Below the pieces are notes generated by a model. The model was not told where the DNA came from and ran no database searches. It worked only from the letters and a program-made list of their open reading frames with translations. Positions 8,696 through 16,523 of a stretch of DNA of 52,683 nt are shown here, piece after piece. Location of the stretch: positions 1 to 52,683 of the forward strand of contig CAVPEV010000005.1 in assembly GCA_963703555.1 (NCBI GenBank). Direction: 5' to 3'. The number at the start of each line of letters is the position of its first letter. Position 1 is the stretch's first letter. A program made the position numbers and the translations under genes. Source of the DNA: CAVPEV01 sp963703555. Its GTDB lineage: Bacteria; Actinomycetota; Actinomycetes; Actinomycetales; Cellulomonadaceae.

Positions 8696-9564
8696 TGCGT
8701 GAGCACCTGCGCTTCGCCGATCGTCACGTCAGCCGCCTGGGTCAGGTCGAGCGAGATCGTCCCGGCCTGCCCGATGCCCGACCAGGTAACGACCCAGTGC
8801 GACGTCGCGGTGACGGTGTAGGTGCCCTGCCGGGTGTAGGTGTGGCCGCAGTCGGGCGACGACGACGTCCCGAACGCCGCGTCGTAGGGAGTGCCCGGGC
8901 CGGTGCAGGTCACGAGCCGTCCGTCGCCCATGTCCCAGGACACCGATGCGACCTTCGCCGTCGCGGAGACCACCCAGCCGCCCGCCGACGCGGTCCGGGT
9001 GATCGGTCCGAAGGTCTGCGCGTCCGGCGTCGAGACCCACATCCAGTTCGGCATCCCGACCAGACCCACCGACCCGGCTCGCGCCTCGGGCGCGATCCCG
9101 ACTCGCACCGCCTGGAGCTGCATAGCCGCGACGGCATCCCGGGCGAGGAGTTCCGGGTCCGGTGGGGCGGCGGCCGGGGCGGTCGGCGCCCAGTACTGGA
9201 TGAGGTAGCCGACGACGAACATGCCGGCGCGGGCCGGAACCCCACACAGGTAGATCGCGCCGTCGGTGTGGCCCTCCCACACGGCCTCGGACTGCGGTGG
9301 CTGCGGGTCGGCGAGGCCGACCGGCAGGCAGGAGTGTCCGTCGATGTACATGACCGGGATACCGTCCGACCCGCCGCTCGAACCCGATCCGGACCCGCCA
9401 CCACCGCCCGGGTCAGCGGGAGCCTCGGCCCACAGGATGCAGACGCCGAAAAGGTTGTAGGACACGCACGTCGCACCCTCGGCGACCGCTGCGGGCGCCC
9501 CCAGCCACGCCAGGACCCCCGCGACGGCGCCGACCGCCAGCAGGCGGCGCCTCAGCCACCGCAC
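8692..9564 (-). CDS. Secreted Tad-locus protein with PKD-like C-terminal segment
   Basis: 290 residues from a GTG at 9564, chosen because GAGGA lies 6 bases upstream; an earlier in-frame ATG would overlap the lipoprotein gene by 52 bases. The N-terminus is a Sec-type signal peptide (WLRRRLLAVGAVAGVLAWLGAPAAVA). The mature part starts with a cysteine-containing segment and a Gly/Ser-rich linker. The last ~100 residues hold VSWDMGDGRLVTCTGPG and HTYTRQGTYTVTATS, which resemble the conserved core of PKD-type beta-sandwich domains. It is exported and probably acts at the cell surface with the pilus. Its exact role is unknown. It overlaps the upstream lipoprotein gene by 13 bases. Confidence 0.78.
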   Translation of the reverse strand: MRWLRRRLLAVGAVAGVLAWLGAPAAVAEGATCVSYNLFGVCILWAEAPADPGGGGGSGSGSSGGSDGIPVMYIDGHSCLPVGLADPQPPQSEAVWEGHTDGAIYLCGVPARAGMFVVGYLIQYWAPTAPAAAPPDPELLARDAVAAMQLQAVRVGIAPEARAGSVGLVGMPNWMWVSTPDAQTFGPITRTASAGGWVVSATAKVASVSWDMGDGRLVTCTGPGTPYDAAFGTSSSPDCGHTYTRQGTYTVTATSHWVVTWSGIGQAGTISLDLTQAADVTIGEAQVLTQ

Positions 9565-10175
9565 GCCAGGTCCTCGGCGGGAACGACGTAACCGACTCGC
9601 CACTGCGCCTGGTCCGGGTACGCGTAGTTGTAGACGGAGACCTCGAGCGGGCTCACTGGAGCCCGGTCCGGTGGCACGATCGACTGGCCGTCCTTGTCGA
9701 TGACCTTGTAGCCGCTCACGTCGGCGCAGATGTCGAAGACCACGGTCGGCACGACGGGCGGGGACGCCGCCGGGTCGTTCGACAGGTCGACGCCCTGCAG
9801 CTCGACCGAGACGACGACGATCTCACCGGTCACCCGGGTCTCCATGGCCTGGGCGCTGGTCAAGGCGTTCTTGAGGTTGACGAGCTCTGTGCCGATCGCG
9901 ACCGGGTCGAAGCACGTGATCTCGGTGGCCGGTGGGTCGGTCAGGCATTCGGTCTGGGCGCGCAGGTAGGCCCGGATCATCTCCTCCGCCAGCAGCGCTG
10001 CCTCGTCCTCGGGCGACGGCGTGGGGGTGGGTGTCGGTGAGGAGGTTGACGGGGTCGGCGTCACGCTCGTCGTGCTCGTGGCGGCCGGATCGGGTTCGCC
10101 GGTGCAACCCACGGCGAGCGCAGCGACAAGCGTGGCGACGAGGACGCTCAGCGTCCGACGAACGAGTCTCGTCAT
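9552..10175 (-). CDS. Tad-locus lipoprotein
   Basis: 207 residues. A lipoprotein signal peptide ends in a lipobox (VAALAVGC, Cys24), followed by a Ser/Thr/Pro spacer of ~35 residues typical of exposed actinobacterial lipoproteins. The folded part (about 60-205) has four further cysteines but no motif I recognise. An excellent ribosome binding site (GAGGAG, 6 bases from the ATG) and the first position in the gene train suggest that this is the operon's leading gene. It may be a pilus anchoring or assembly accessory factor; that is inference from context only. Confidence 0.8.
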   Translation of the reverse strand: MTRLVRRTLSVLVATLVAALAVGCTGEPDPAATSTTSVTPTPSTSSPTPTPTPSPEDEAALLAEEMIRAYLRAQTECLTDPPATEITCFDPVAIGTELVNLKNALTSAQAMETRVTGEIVVVSVELQGVDLSNDPAASPPVVPTVVFDICADVSGYKVIDKDGQSIVPPDRAPVSPLEVSVYNYAYPDQAQWRVGYVVPAEDLACGG

Positions 10176-10447
10176 CTGCGCTCCTCACGCTCTCGTCGCC
10201 CTCAGGCGGCGGGAGAAGCCGTGGTGCTCACCTCGAACTCAAATTGATCCTTAGCCACTAGATCGCGTGTTGCAGATGGACAACCCCTCCGGACGCCGGA
10301 GAGGGCTGAACGCGATGGAGCCCATTGGACTGCCCACTCGGAACGGTGAAGTTCCGTCCTGACGATTGCGGACGGCCCACGAACAGAGTAAGGAGCCGAG
10401 TCCGCCGCGTCACCCCCCGGTCTTCACCCTGTGGAGAACCGTCCGAC
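10176..10447. other. Intergenic region upstream of the Tad operon
   Basis: 272 bases between the leading Tad lipoprotein gene and the end of the two-HTH gene; both are transcribed leftward. It is the least GC-rich stretch locally: around 10240-10290 the minus strand reads TTGTCC, 17 bases, TAGTGG, then TAAGGATCAA, a possible promoter. I see no coding region, tRNA or clear terminator. Confidence 0.4.
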
Positions 10448-10870
10448 CTACCGGCGCAGTGCATCCACGACGACGGGAAGGGCCACATCGAGCGTCGCGG
10501 CCATCGCCGCCAGGGTCGTTCCGGCCGGAAGCCGCAGGCAGCCCTGCGCCTCCCACCGCTTCAAGGTCGGCGACGAAAGGTGCGCAGCCTGGGCCAACTC
10601 GTCGACGCTGACGCCGGCGGCGAACCGCAGCCACCGCAGCCCAGGCTCGCCGTCGGGCGGCACGAGCAACGCCACGACGGGCGCGTCGACCGCCCGCGCC
10701 ACCGAGTGCAGCAGCTGCGGCGTGCGCGGCCGGGCCGTGCCCCGCTCCCACATCGATATCCGCTCGCCGCCGACGACACCGACCTCGTGCGCCAGCTGAT
10801 GCTGCGTCAGCCCGGCGGCCTCACGGGCGGCCCGCAGCGCGGCGCCGTCGATCGCAGGGGCTGTCTCCAT
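10448..10870 (-). CDS. Double helix-turn-helix (XRE-like) DNA-binding protein
   Basis: 140 residues from the ATG at 10870, with GGGTGG upstream. Two XRE-type HTH segments occur in tandem. The first (about 10-62) has AAREAAGLTQHQLAHEVGV and SMWERGTARP. The second (about 78-135) has LRFAAGVSVDELAQAAHLS and TLKRWEAQG. Two HTH units in one chain could bind two half-sites or one extended operator without dimerising. It lies upstream of the Tad operon in the same direction and is divergent from two unknown genes, so it could regulate either side. No effector domain is visible. Confidence 0.75.
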   Translation of the reverse strand: METAPAIDGAALRAAREAAGLTQHQLAHEVGVVGGERISMWERGTARPRTPQLLHSVARAVDAPVVALLVPPDGEPGLRWLRFAAGVSVDELAQAAHLSSPTLKRWEAQGCLRLPAGTTLAAMAATLDVALPVVVDALRR

Positions 10871-11095
10871 GTCGAGCAGCCACCCTACCGACGCGCCGCT
10901 GCAGGTCGTGAGAGCCGCTGCCGCCCAGTCGTGGGCTGACCACCCGCCCCGAACGGCCGGCCTTCGGGGGTGGACGGGCCGACCCCAGGTCGACGAGGCG
11001 GGCCGGTCTCCACAGGACCGGGCCGACCCCGTTCCCGGACCTCGGCCGCGGCCCTGCGCTGGGAGCACCCCGACCTCCCCGAGAAGGTGAGCCCG

Positions 11096-11422
11096 ATGCT
11101 CGACGAGCACCTGACGGCCTACGCGGCCGCCCGTCAGAACCTGCACGCCCTGTCCGCGTCTGCCAGCGCCGACGGCAACAGCTGGGTCCGCTACGCCGAC
11201 CTGCTGACGACCCTGGAGCATTTGCACGACCCGGACGTCCTGCCGTCCGTCACCGGCCCGCCAGCCCTGCCACGCTCGACGTTCTACTACACCGCCCGCG
11301 CTGCGCTGATCGCCCTGCGCGACCGGGGGTTCGTCGACCCGCTCGAGGCGAGCCTGTTGATCGGCACCCTGGCGGAGGTGTGGTTCGACGACCCCGCCCG
11401 CGATGCCGGCGGCGGCCGATGA
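11096..11422 (+). CDS. Hypothetical protein (108 aa)
   Basis: The start was set at the ATG preceded by GAAGGTGA; more upstream in-frame sequence looks non-coding. The product is acidic and helical (MLDEHLTAYAAARQNLHALSA...) with no motif I recognise, no signal peptide and no membrane segment. Its TGA overlaps the ATG of the following 567-residue gene (ATGA at 11419-11422). The two are therefore almost certainly co-translated and probably act together. It is divergent from the two-HTH gene across a 225-base gap that should hold the promoters. Confidence 0.6.
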   Translation: MLDEHLTAYAAARQNLHALSASASADGNSWVRYADLLTTLEHLHDPDVLPSVTGPPALPRSTFYYTARAALIALRDRGFVDPLEASLLIGTLAEVWFDDPARDAGGGR

Positions 11423-13122
11423 CGTACGCCGACACCGCGACCGCGCTGCGCCGCGAGCTGAGCGATCTGCTCATCGAGGCCGAAGTCCCCAAGGCCCGCT
11501 TCAAGCACTCCCTGACCGCCGAGGAGAGCCTCCTCGTCCAGCGGTACCGAGCGTCGATCCTGACATGGATCAACCGGACCACCCAAGCCGTCGTGCCCGA
11601 CGACGCCTCACGCTGGGACTGGCGGTGGGGACCCGCGCGGCACTTCGCCGACCAGCTCAACCGCGTCGTCGTCGTCACCGTGGCGCTGACGCCTCCGGCG
11701 GGAACTGTCGAGCTCGGCACGTTGCAGCAGACCACCACGGTGGAGCGGTGGCGCAGAGCCGCCGTAGCAGCCACCACCGGCCTCGACCGCGAACTGCGCT
11801 CCTTGACGAACGCTCCCGACCCCGCGCTGCGCGAGCGGCACGAGACCCTCGGAGTCGTCGGCCCACCCCCGGACAACCGGCAGCTCGGCGCCGACTACGG
11901 CGACCGGCTGCGCATCGTCGACGACGACGCCGCCCTGACCAACGCGCTCATCCTGCTCGACGTGCGCACCGGCGGGCGGCCCGGCTGGCACCGGCTCGGC
12001 GGCATCAAGGACCTGTCCCCCCGGCGCGAGGTCTCCACCGAGGGACTCCTCAACGCCCTGGAGCTGTGCCGCCGCTGGACCCGGGCGCACGACCTGCCCA
12101 CCACCGTCGACCAGCGGGGCCACCGTGCCGCACCCGCGCTGGTACCCGGGCCGATCGGAGCCGGGATGCCCGGCCTGCACGACGCCGTCCACAACACCGC
12201 CCTCCGCCTGACCGCCAGGCCGCGCGGGGACGTCATGCGCCTGCTCATTCGCTCCCAAGCCGCCCTCAGCGACGCCCTGGTCCGCACCGTCAGCCCCGAC
12301 GACCCCTCCCACCCAGCCTTGGCCACCCGCCGCGCGCAGTACCTGGCGCTGGCGCGCGAGTCGGGGAACCTCGGCGGGCACGTCGGCGCCGGCCTCGACG
12401 TCCTCATCGAGTCCGAGACGGCACGAGGCGTCCTGACAACCGTCCAGGCCCCGCAGCCCGGTGACGTCGCCCGCATCGTCAGCCTCTTGAGGACGATCGA
12501 CGACAAGATCGCCGCCCACGTGCGGCACGGCGCACGCGACACCACGTACGTCGTTCGCGACGGCCGGCACCTGGGCGCCCCCGGTCCCGGCGGCGTCCGA
12601 CCTGCGGCCGACGAGTGGAAGCCGCTCAACTACCGGACAGCCCCAGAACTCCTCCGAGCCGCCGCAGGAGTGAGCCCTCCGGATGGGGCGCCCAGCCCTC
12701 GTCCGGCCGCACCCCAGCCCGGCCTCGCCGTCGGCCCGACCCGTGCGGCGTTCGACGAGACACTCGCCGACTCCACCCCGGTCCGCACGGCGTCCAGAAG
12801 TCCGCTGGCAGGAGAGACCGCCCGGACGGAACTGTCCAACGCGGACCGCCAGCACCTGCGCGCCGCAGCCGCGGCAACTCCCGCGGTACAGGACGCCCTG
12901 CAGGACTACCTTCTGCGCCGCCCCCACCAGGGCGGCGGGACCGCAGCCGGCAAGGGCCACGGCAAGGACCCGAGCCCGGAGGCCATCACGGCGGCTACCG
13001 GTGGCCAGCGCTCCGATACCCAACCGTGCTCGACCGCTCCGCCCAGAAGCGGCCGGTCGATGCAGGACCGCTCCACGACCCCGATGTCGACCTCGCGGCC
13101 CAGCCTCGGGCCGCCTCGCTGA
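11419..13122 (+). CDS. Hypothetical protein (567 aa), partner of the preceding gene
   Basis: I do not recognise this family. The ATG overlaps the upstream stop. The first ~390 residues are a folded, probably helical region with many conserved-looking aromatic and charged positions (WDWRWGPARHFADQLNRVVVV near 75; HVGAGLDVLIESE near 330). From about residue 415 onward the sequence becomes proline-, alanine- and serine-rich and looks disordered (PSPRPAAPQPGLAVGP). No signal peptide, membrane span or nucleotide-binding motif is seen. Codon usage is strongly GC3-biased, so it is a real gene. Neighbourhood to the Tad operon and to island features suggests an accessory role, not further defined. Confidence 0.65.
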   Translation: MTYADTATALRRELSDLLIEAEVPKARFKHSLTAEESLLVQRYRASILTWINRTTQAVVPDDASRWDWRWGPARHFADQLNRVVVVTVALTPPAGTVELGTLQQTTTVERWRRAAVAATTGLDRELRSLTNAPDPALRERHETLGVVGPPPDNRQLGADYGDRLRIVDDDAALTNALILLDVRTGGRPGWHRLGGIKDLSPRREVSTEGLLNALELCRRWTRAHDLPTTVDQRGHRAAPALVPGPIGAGMPGLHDAVHNTALRLTARPRGDVMRLLIRSQAALSDALVRTVSPDDPSHPALATRRAQYLALARESGNLGGHVGAGLDVLIESETARGVLTTVQAPQPGDVARIVSLLRTIDDKIAAHVRHGARDTTYVVRDGRHLGAPGPGGVRPAADEWKPLNYRTAPELLRAAAGVSPPDGAPSPRPAAPQPGLAVGPTRAAFDETLADSTPVRTASRSPLAGETARTELSNADRQHLRAAAAATPAVQDALQDYLLRRPHQGGGTAAGKGHGKDPSPEAITAATGGQRSDTQPCSTAPPRSGRSMQDRSTTPMSTSRPSLGPPR

Positions 13123-13219
13123 CCCATCTTCACAGGCCGTGCAATGCGCCATCGCGAACTACGACAAGCGCGCGTCGCCTGGGGCCTCGGTACGCTCGCG
13201 GCACATGCGAGGAGGCGTC

Positions 13220-14254
13220 ATGACCGGCACTGCGATGAGCGGCTACGAGCGCACGGCATACCAGAGCTTGACGGCGCCACCATCGGACAGTCGCAGTCTC
13301 ATGCCGGAATGGGCGCGCGAGACGGCGTCTCGGGTCGGACGTTCGGTCAGGAGCGGTGCGTCGAAGGTCCCCGGTAACGCGGTCGTCGCCGATGCTTATG
13401 CAAGAGCGGCCAATGGGCTCACGGACTTCCTGACCGGCAACGGCATCCACTCGGTCAACATTGACCGCTCTGTTGCTCGCTACCGGAAGAAGGGCTACGA
13501 CGTAGAGAAACCTGAGGACATCCTGCGTCTCGACCTGCGTCGGTGCGATGAGATGCTCCCGAACCGGAAGCGCATGCACGCGGTGGTCGGGCTCACCGAG
13601 GGCGCGGCAGCGTCGCTGCTGATCACCGGCGCGACCGTCTCCACGACCGTCAGCGGCGGCACGACAGCCGCTGTCGCACTCACGGCGGTTGCGGCGGACT
13701 CGGTGATGGTGATGGCCGGGCTTGGCCGGGTGGTCGGCGAGGTGGCGGTGGCCTATGGATTCGACCCCAACCTCCCGGAGGAGGAGGTGTTCGGGCTCCA
13801 GGTCCTCGGACTCGGCCTGGCCGTCGGAAGCGGCGCCAAGTCGATCGCGCTCGCGAGCCTGTCGCGGCTCACCCAGGACATGATGCGCCGGGCGACCTGG
13901 ACCCAGCTCAACGAGCACGTCCTCGTCGGCGTGGTCAACCGGGCGTACGCGACGATGGGCCTCCAGCTCACGCAGAAGAAGTTGGCGCAGGCCGTACCCG
14001 GGGCGGGCGTCCTCATCTCCAGCGGCGTCAACCTGCAGTTGCTCCACCGGGTCCACGATGCCGCAATGCAGGCCTACCGGCTCCGGTTTCTCACGGTGAA
14101 GTACGGCCTTCAGGAGGCGCCCTCAGCGGTGCTCGTCCGCGTCGGCGCGGACGAGGTCCGCGGCGAGGAGGACGTCGTCGAGCTCGACGAACTGCTTCGG
14201 GATGCACACCTGACGGTAGAGGCCGGGTCGGATGACGCCACGGACGAAGCCTGA
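13220..14254 (+). CDS. EcsC family protein
   Basis: 344 residues from an ATG with GAGGAGG 4 bases upstream. The segment from about residue 75 to 290 matches the EcsC pattern: GNGIHSVNIDRSVARYRKKG, then GLTEGAAASLLITGATVSTTV, then VAYGFDPNLPEEEVFGLQVL. The middle holds two weakly hydrophobic helices (about 120-150), and a C-terminal region ends in an acidic tail. EcsC proteins are named from the Bacillus ecs locus; the function of stand-alone members is unknown. GC content and third-position bias are lower than in the surrounding genes, hinting at transfer. It sits just left of the tRNA-fragment attachment site, so it may belong to an island lying to its left. Confidence 0.8.
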   Translation: MTGTAMSGYERTAYQSLTAPPSDSRSLMPEWARETASRVGRSVRSGASKVPGNAVVADAYARAANGLTDFLTGNGIHSVNIDRSVARYRKKGYDVEKPEDILRLDLRRCDEMLPNRKRMHAVVGLTEGAAASLLITGATVSTTVSGGTTAAVALTAVAADSVMVMAGLGRVVGEVAVAYGFDPNLPEEEVFGLQVLGLGLAVGSGAKSIALASLSRLTQDMMRRATWTQLNEHVLVGVVNRAYATMGLQLTQKKLAQAVPGAGVLISSGVNLQLLHRVHDAAMQAYRLRFLTVKYGLQEAPSAVLVRVGADEVRGEEDVVELDELLRDAHLTVEAGSDDATDEA

Positions 14255-14621
14255 CGAGACGCGCCACATCGGCTCGGGGCGGAAGATCGGCGTGAGGCAT
14301 AGCCGGCGACTAACGCGAGTGGTGAGGCGCCACCCTTCCGACGCCGCTCCGCAGCTTGTGAGGGCCGCCATCCAGTCGCGGGATCACCACCCGCCGCCGG
14401 ACCGTCATTGCGGCCCGAGTTGCGTCTCTCCGCAAGGCCCGCGACCCCTGCAGCAGGCCCTGGCGCCTTCGGCGACCGAGCACCTCACGCGAGGGGCGGA
14501 GCACGGGCCATTACGGGCCATTAGGAGGTGGCGTAGACCGTCGTCGACCGTCGTGAGTTGTCCCGCGATAGGTCGCTCACCTGCGGTGATGCAAGCCAGG
14601 GCCTTGCCGGGAATCCCCCTC
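14255..14621. other. Non-coding stretch left of the attachment site
   Basis: 367 bases without a convincing gene on either strand. A 10-base direct repeat (ACGGGCCATT twice in tandem, 14503-14522) lies about 100 bases from the tRNA fragment and could be an integrase arm-type site, which is speculative. The 5' half of the tRNA-Gly gene is not present in it. Confidence 0.4.
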
Positions 14622-14671
14622 CTCAGCTTCCCAAGCTGAGAGCGCGGGTTCGATTCCCGTCACCCGCTCCA
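14622..14671 (+). other. 3' half of tRNA-Gly(CCC): probable attachment site (att)
   Basis: The sequence begins exactly at an anticodon stem-loop: TCAGC / loop TTCCCAA / GCTGA, anticodon CCC at 14630-14632. It continues through a complete T arm (GGGTTCGATTCCC) and the 3' acceptor strand CACCCGC followed by TCCA. The acceptor would pair with GCGGGTG, as in glycine tRNAs. The D arm and 5' acceptor strand are missing upstream, so this is not a functional tRNA. Site-specific islands that use the anticodon-to-3'-end segment of a tRNA gene as crossover core leave exactly this remnant at one end. A tyrosine integrase starts 104 bases to the right. No second copy is visible in the window. Confidence 0.85.
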
Positions 14672-14775
14672 GTATTTCCGCAGGTCAGAGCGTTGTAGCG
14701 GCTCTGTCGGACCTCCCTGGGACCCTTCTGTTGGTCGGCTCGTGCCATCACGTGCCATAGCGAAGAGGCCCGACC

Positions 14776-16185
14776 ATGACCACTGCGACCGCATCTCGAC
14801 GCCACCGCCGCGCCTCCGGGGCCATCCGCCGACTGCCGTCGGGGAGGTGGCAGGCGAGGTACACCGGGCCCGACGGCGCGCTTCGGACGCTCGGGACGTT
14901 CCCGACCAAGGCCGAGGCCGACCAGGAGCTCGCGCACGAGGTGTCTCGGATGGCGCGTGGGGTCTGGCGGGACCCGCGGCTGGGCGAGCAGCCGCTCGGG
15001 GAGTGGTTCCGGGGGTGGATCGCGACGCGGGCGAATCTCGCTCCGAGTACGCGGGCGCTGTACGGGCAGCTGCTGGATCGGTGGATCGACGCCGAGGTGC
15101 CCGTGGTGGGCGGGGTGCGGCCGCCGGTCGTGCGGCTGGGTGCGCTGTCGCTCGCGTCGGTGACGCCGGCCGCGGTGCGCAAGTGGGACGCGGCCGTGCT
15201 GGCCGAGGCGTCGCGGCGGGCCGGTGAGCGGTGGTCCCGGGCGGCATCGACGCCGCAGCGGGTCGGCGCCGCGATCCGCGCGTGGGCCGTCGCGACCGGG
15301 AGGCCGGTCGCCACGACCGGGCGGATCCCGACGACGCTGCGCGAGGCGTGGTTCGAGGCGACCGACGGCGTCGTGCAGGACCCGCGTGCGGAACGTCGCA
15401 ACCTCGGCCACACCGAGGCCGCCCAGGCCCACCGCCTGCTCCACACTGGCATGGCCCAGGCGGTGTCCGACGGTCTGATCCCGGCCAACCCCTGCGCGAT
15501 CAAGGGCGCCAGCCAGCGCGACTCCCGGCATCGCGCCGAGCGCCGTGTCCTGACGCCCGACGAACTCTGGGCGCTGGCCGACGCGATGCCCGAGCGGTAC
15601 CGGGCGGCAGTCGTCGTGTTGTCGTTCCTCAGCGGCCTGCGCGCCGGCGAGCTGTTCGCCCTGCAACGCCGCCACGTGGACCTGGAGGTCGGGACGGTGC
15701 GTGTGGACCAGTCGCTGGCGCGGCCGGGCGCGGGCGGCGGAAGGTTCTCGTCGACGAAGTCCCGGGCGGGAGTGCGCACAGTCGCTCTCCCCGCCGTGGC
15801 CGTGTCGGCGCTGGTAGACCACATGACCCGGTTCACCCCGGCCGGCCGCGACGCGCTGGTGTTCGGCACGAGCACGGGCCGCCCGCTCACCGGCGGCAGC
15901 CGCACCACGATGTTCGCCCGAGCCCGCCGCACGATAGGCCGCGACGACCTCATCTGGCACGACCTTCGCCACTCCGCAATGACCCTGGTCGCCCTCACCG
16001 GCGCGACCCTCCCCGAGCTCATGCAGCGCGCAGGCCACTCCACGCCGCGCGCGGCCCCTCACTACCAGCACGCCGCCGACGACGCCCAGAAACGGATCGC
16101 TGAGCGCCTGGACCGCGCCCTCGAGAGTCCCCCAGCGACCTCAGACGGCCGATCTCGCCAGCGGCAACACGCGAGGCGGGCGTAG
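14776..16185 (+). CDS. int: Tyrosine recombinase/integrase of a tRNA-targeting island
   Basis: 469 residues. An N-terminal arm-binding domain (about 12-55: GAIRRLPSGRWQARYTGPDG) is followed by a SAM-like core-binding domain and the catalytic domain. All six catalytic positions are visible: Arg289 (LRAGEL), Lys328 (STKSRAG), His395 and Arg398 (HDLRH), His421 (AGHST) and Tyr430 (HYQHA), so it should be active. It catalyses site-specific integration and excision, here presumably at the adjacent tRNA-Gly(CCC) 3' end. The core-binding domain carries an unusual insert of about 55 residues (around 155-210) before the common TEAAQAHRLLHTGMAQAV segment. Transcription runs away from the att remnant; no excisionase gene is evident next to it. 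Confidence 0.93.
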   Translation: MTTATASRRHRRASGAIRRLPSGRWQARYTGPDGALRTLGTFPTKAEADQELAHEVSRMARGVWRDPRLGEQPLGEWFRGWIATRANLAPSTRALYGQLLDRWIDAEVPVVGGVRPPVVRLGALSLASVTPAAVRKWDAAVLAEASRRAGERWSRAASTPQRVGAAIRAWAVATGRPVATTGRIPTTLREAWFEATDGVVQDPRAERRNLGHTEAAQAHRLLHTGMAQAVSDGLIPANPCAIKGASQRDSRHRAERRVLTPDELWALADAMPERYRAAVVVLSFLSGLRAGELFALQRRHVDLEVGTVRVDQSLARPGAGGGRFSSTKSRAGVRTVALPAVAVSALVDHMTRFTPAGRDALVFGTSTGRPLTGGSRTTMFARARRTIGRDDLIWHDLRHSAMTLVALTGATLPELMQRAGHSTPRAAPHYQHAADDAQKRIAERLDRALESPPATSDGRSRQRQHARRA

Positions 16186-16523
16186 TTCGGAGCCGGTACC
16201 GACACCCGTGATCACCGCGTCAGCAACCCCGCGCTTCGCCGCCACACCGATTCAGGGCCCTCACGTATGCGCGCGTCTCACGGCGGCGGGCACCCCGCGT
16301 CAGGGACGCCGAGTTGCCCACTGCGGCCCACAACTCAGGTCGCGGGACCTTGCGGTCTCCGAAGAACGTGGCGCCACTGTCGGCGCTGCTCACTAACCTC
16401 CCTGCTAACTCACCCGTTAGTCGCGCGGCGTCTCGTCCCCCGTCGACTACGCTAAGAGAGCGGCGCTGCGGGTTGGACTATCCACAGCCTGTGGACGAAC
16501 CTGGCGTTCGAGAGGAGACCTGA
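16186..16523. other. Intergenic region between integrase and toxin-antitoxin operon
   Basis: 338 bases with no supported gene. It contains an inverted repeat CTAAC-6-GTTAG (16405-16420) and a perfect palindrome immediately upstream of the Panacea gene (listed separately). Base composition is lower in GC than the flanking integrase. Confidence 0.45.
16481..16495. promoter_or_regulatory. Palindrome upstream of the Panacea/PIN operon, candidate autoregulatory operator
   Basis: TCCACAG-C-CTGTGGA is a perfect inverted repeat with 7-base arms and a 1-base centre. It ends 28 bases before the Panacea ATG and just upstream of the AGGAGA ribosome binding site. Toxin-antitoxin operons are often autorepressed through such sites. 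The Panacea protein has no classical HTH, so which protein would bind is unknown. Confidence 0.45.

Noticed and set aside
14623..16071. Long minus-strand open frame ending in a GDGNRTRALSLGS-like tail
   Set aside because: It is antisense to the integrase, and its C-terminal tail is the well-known spurious translation of a tRNA 3' end. It was useful only as a flag for the tRNA remnant.
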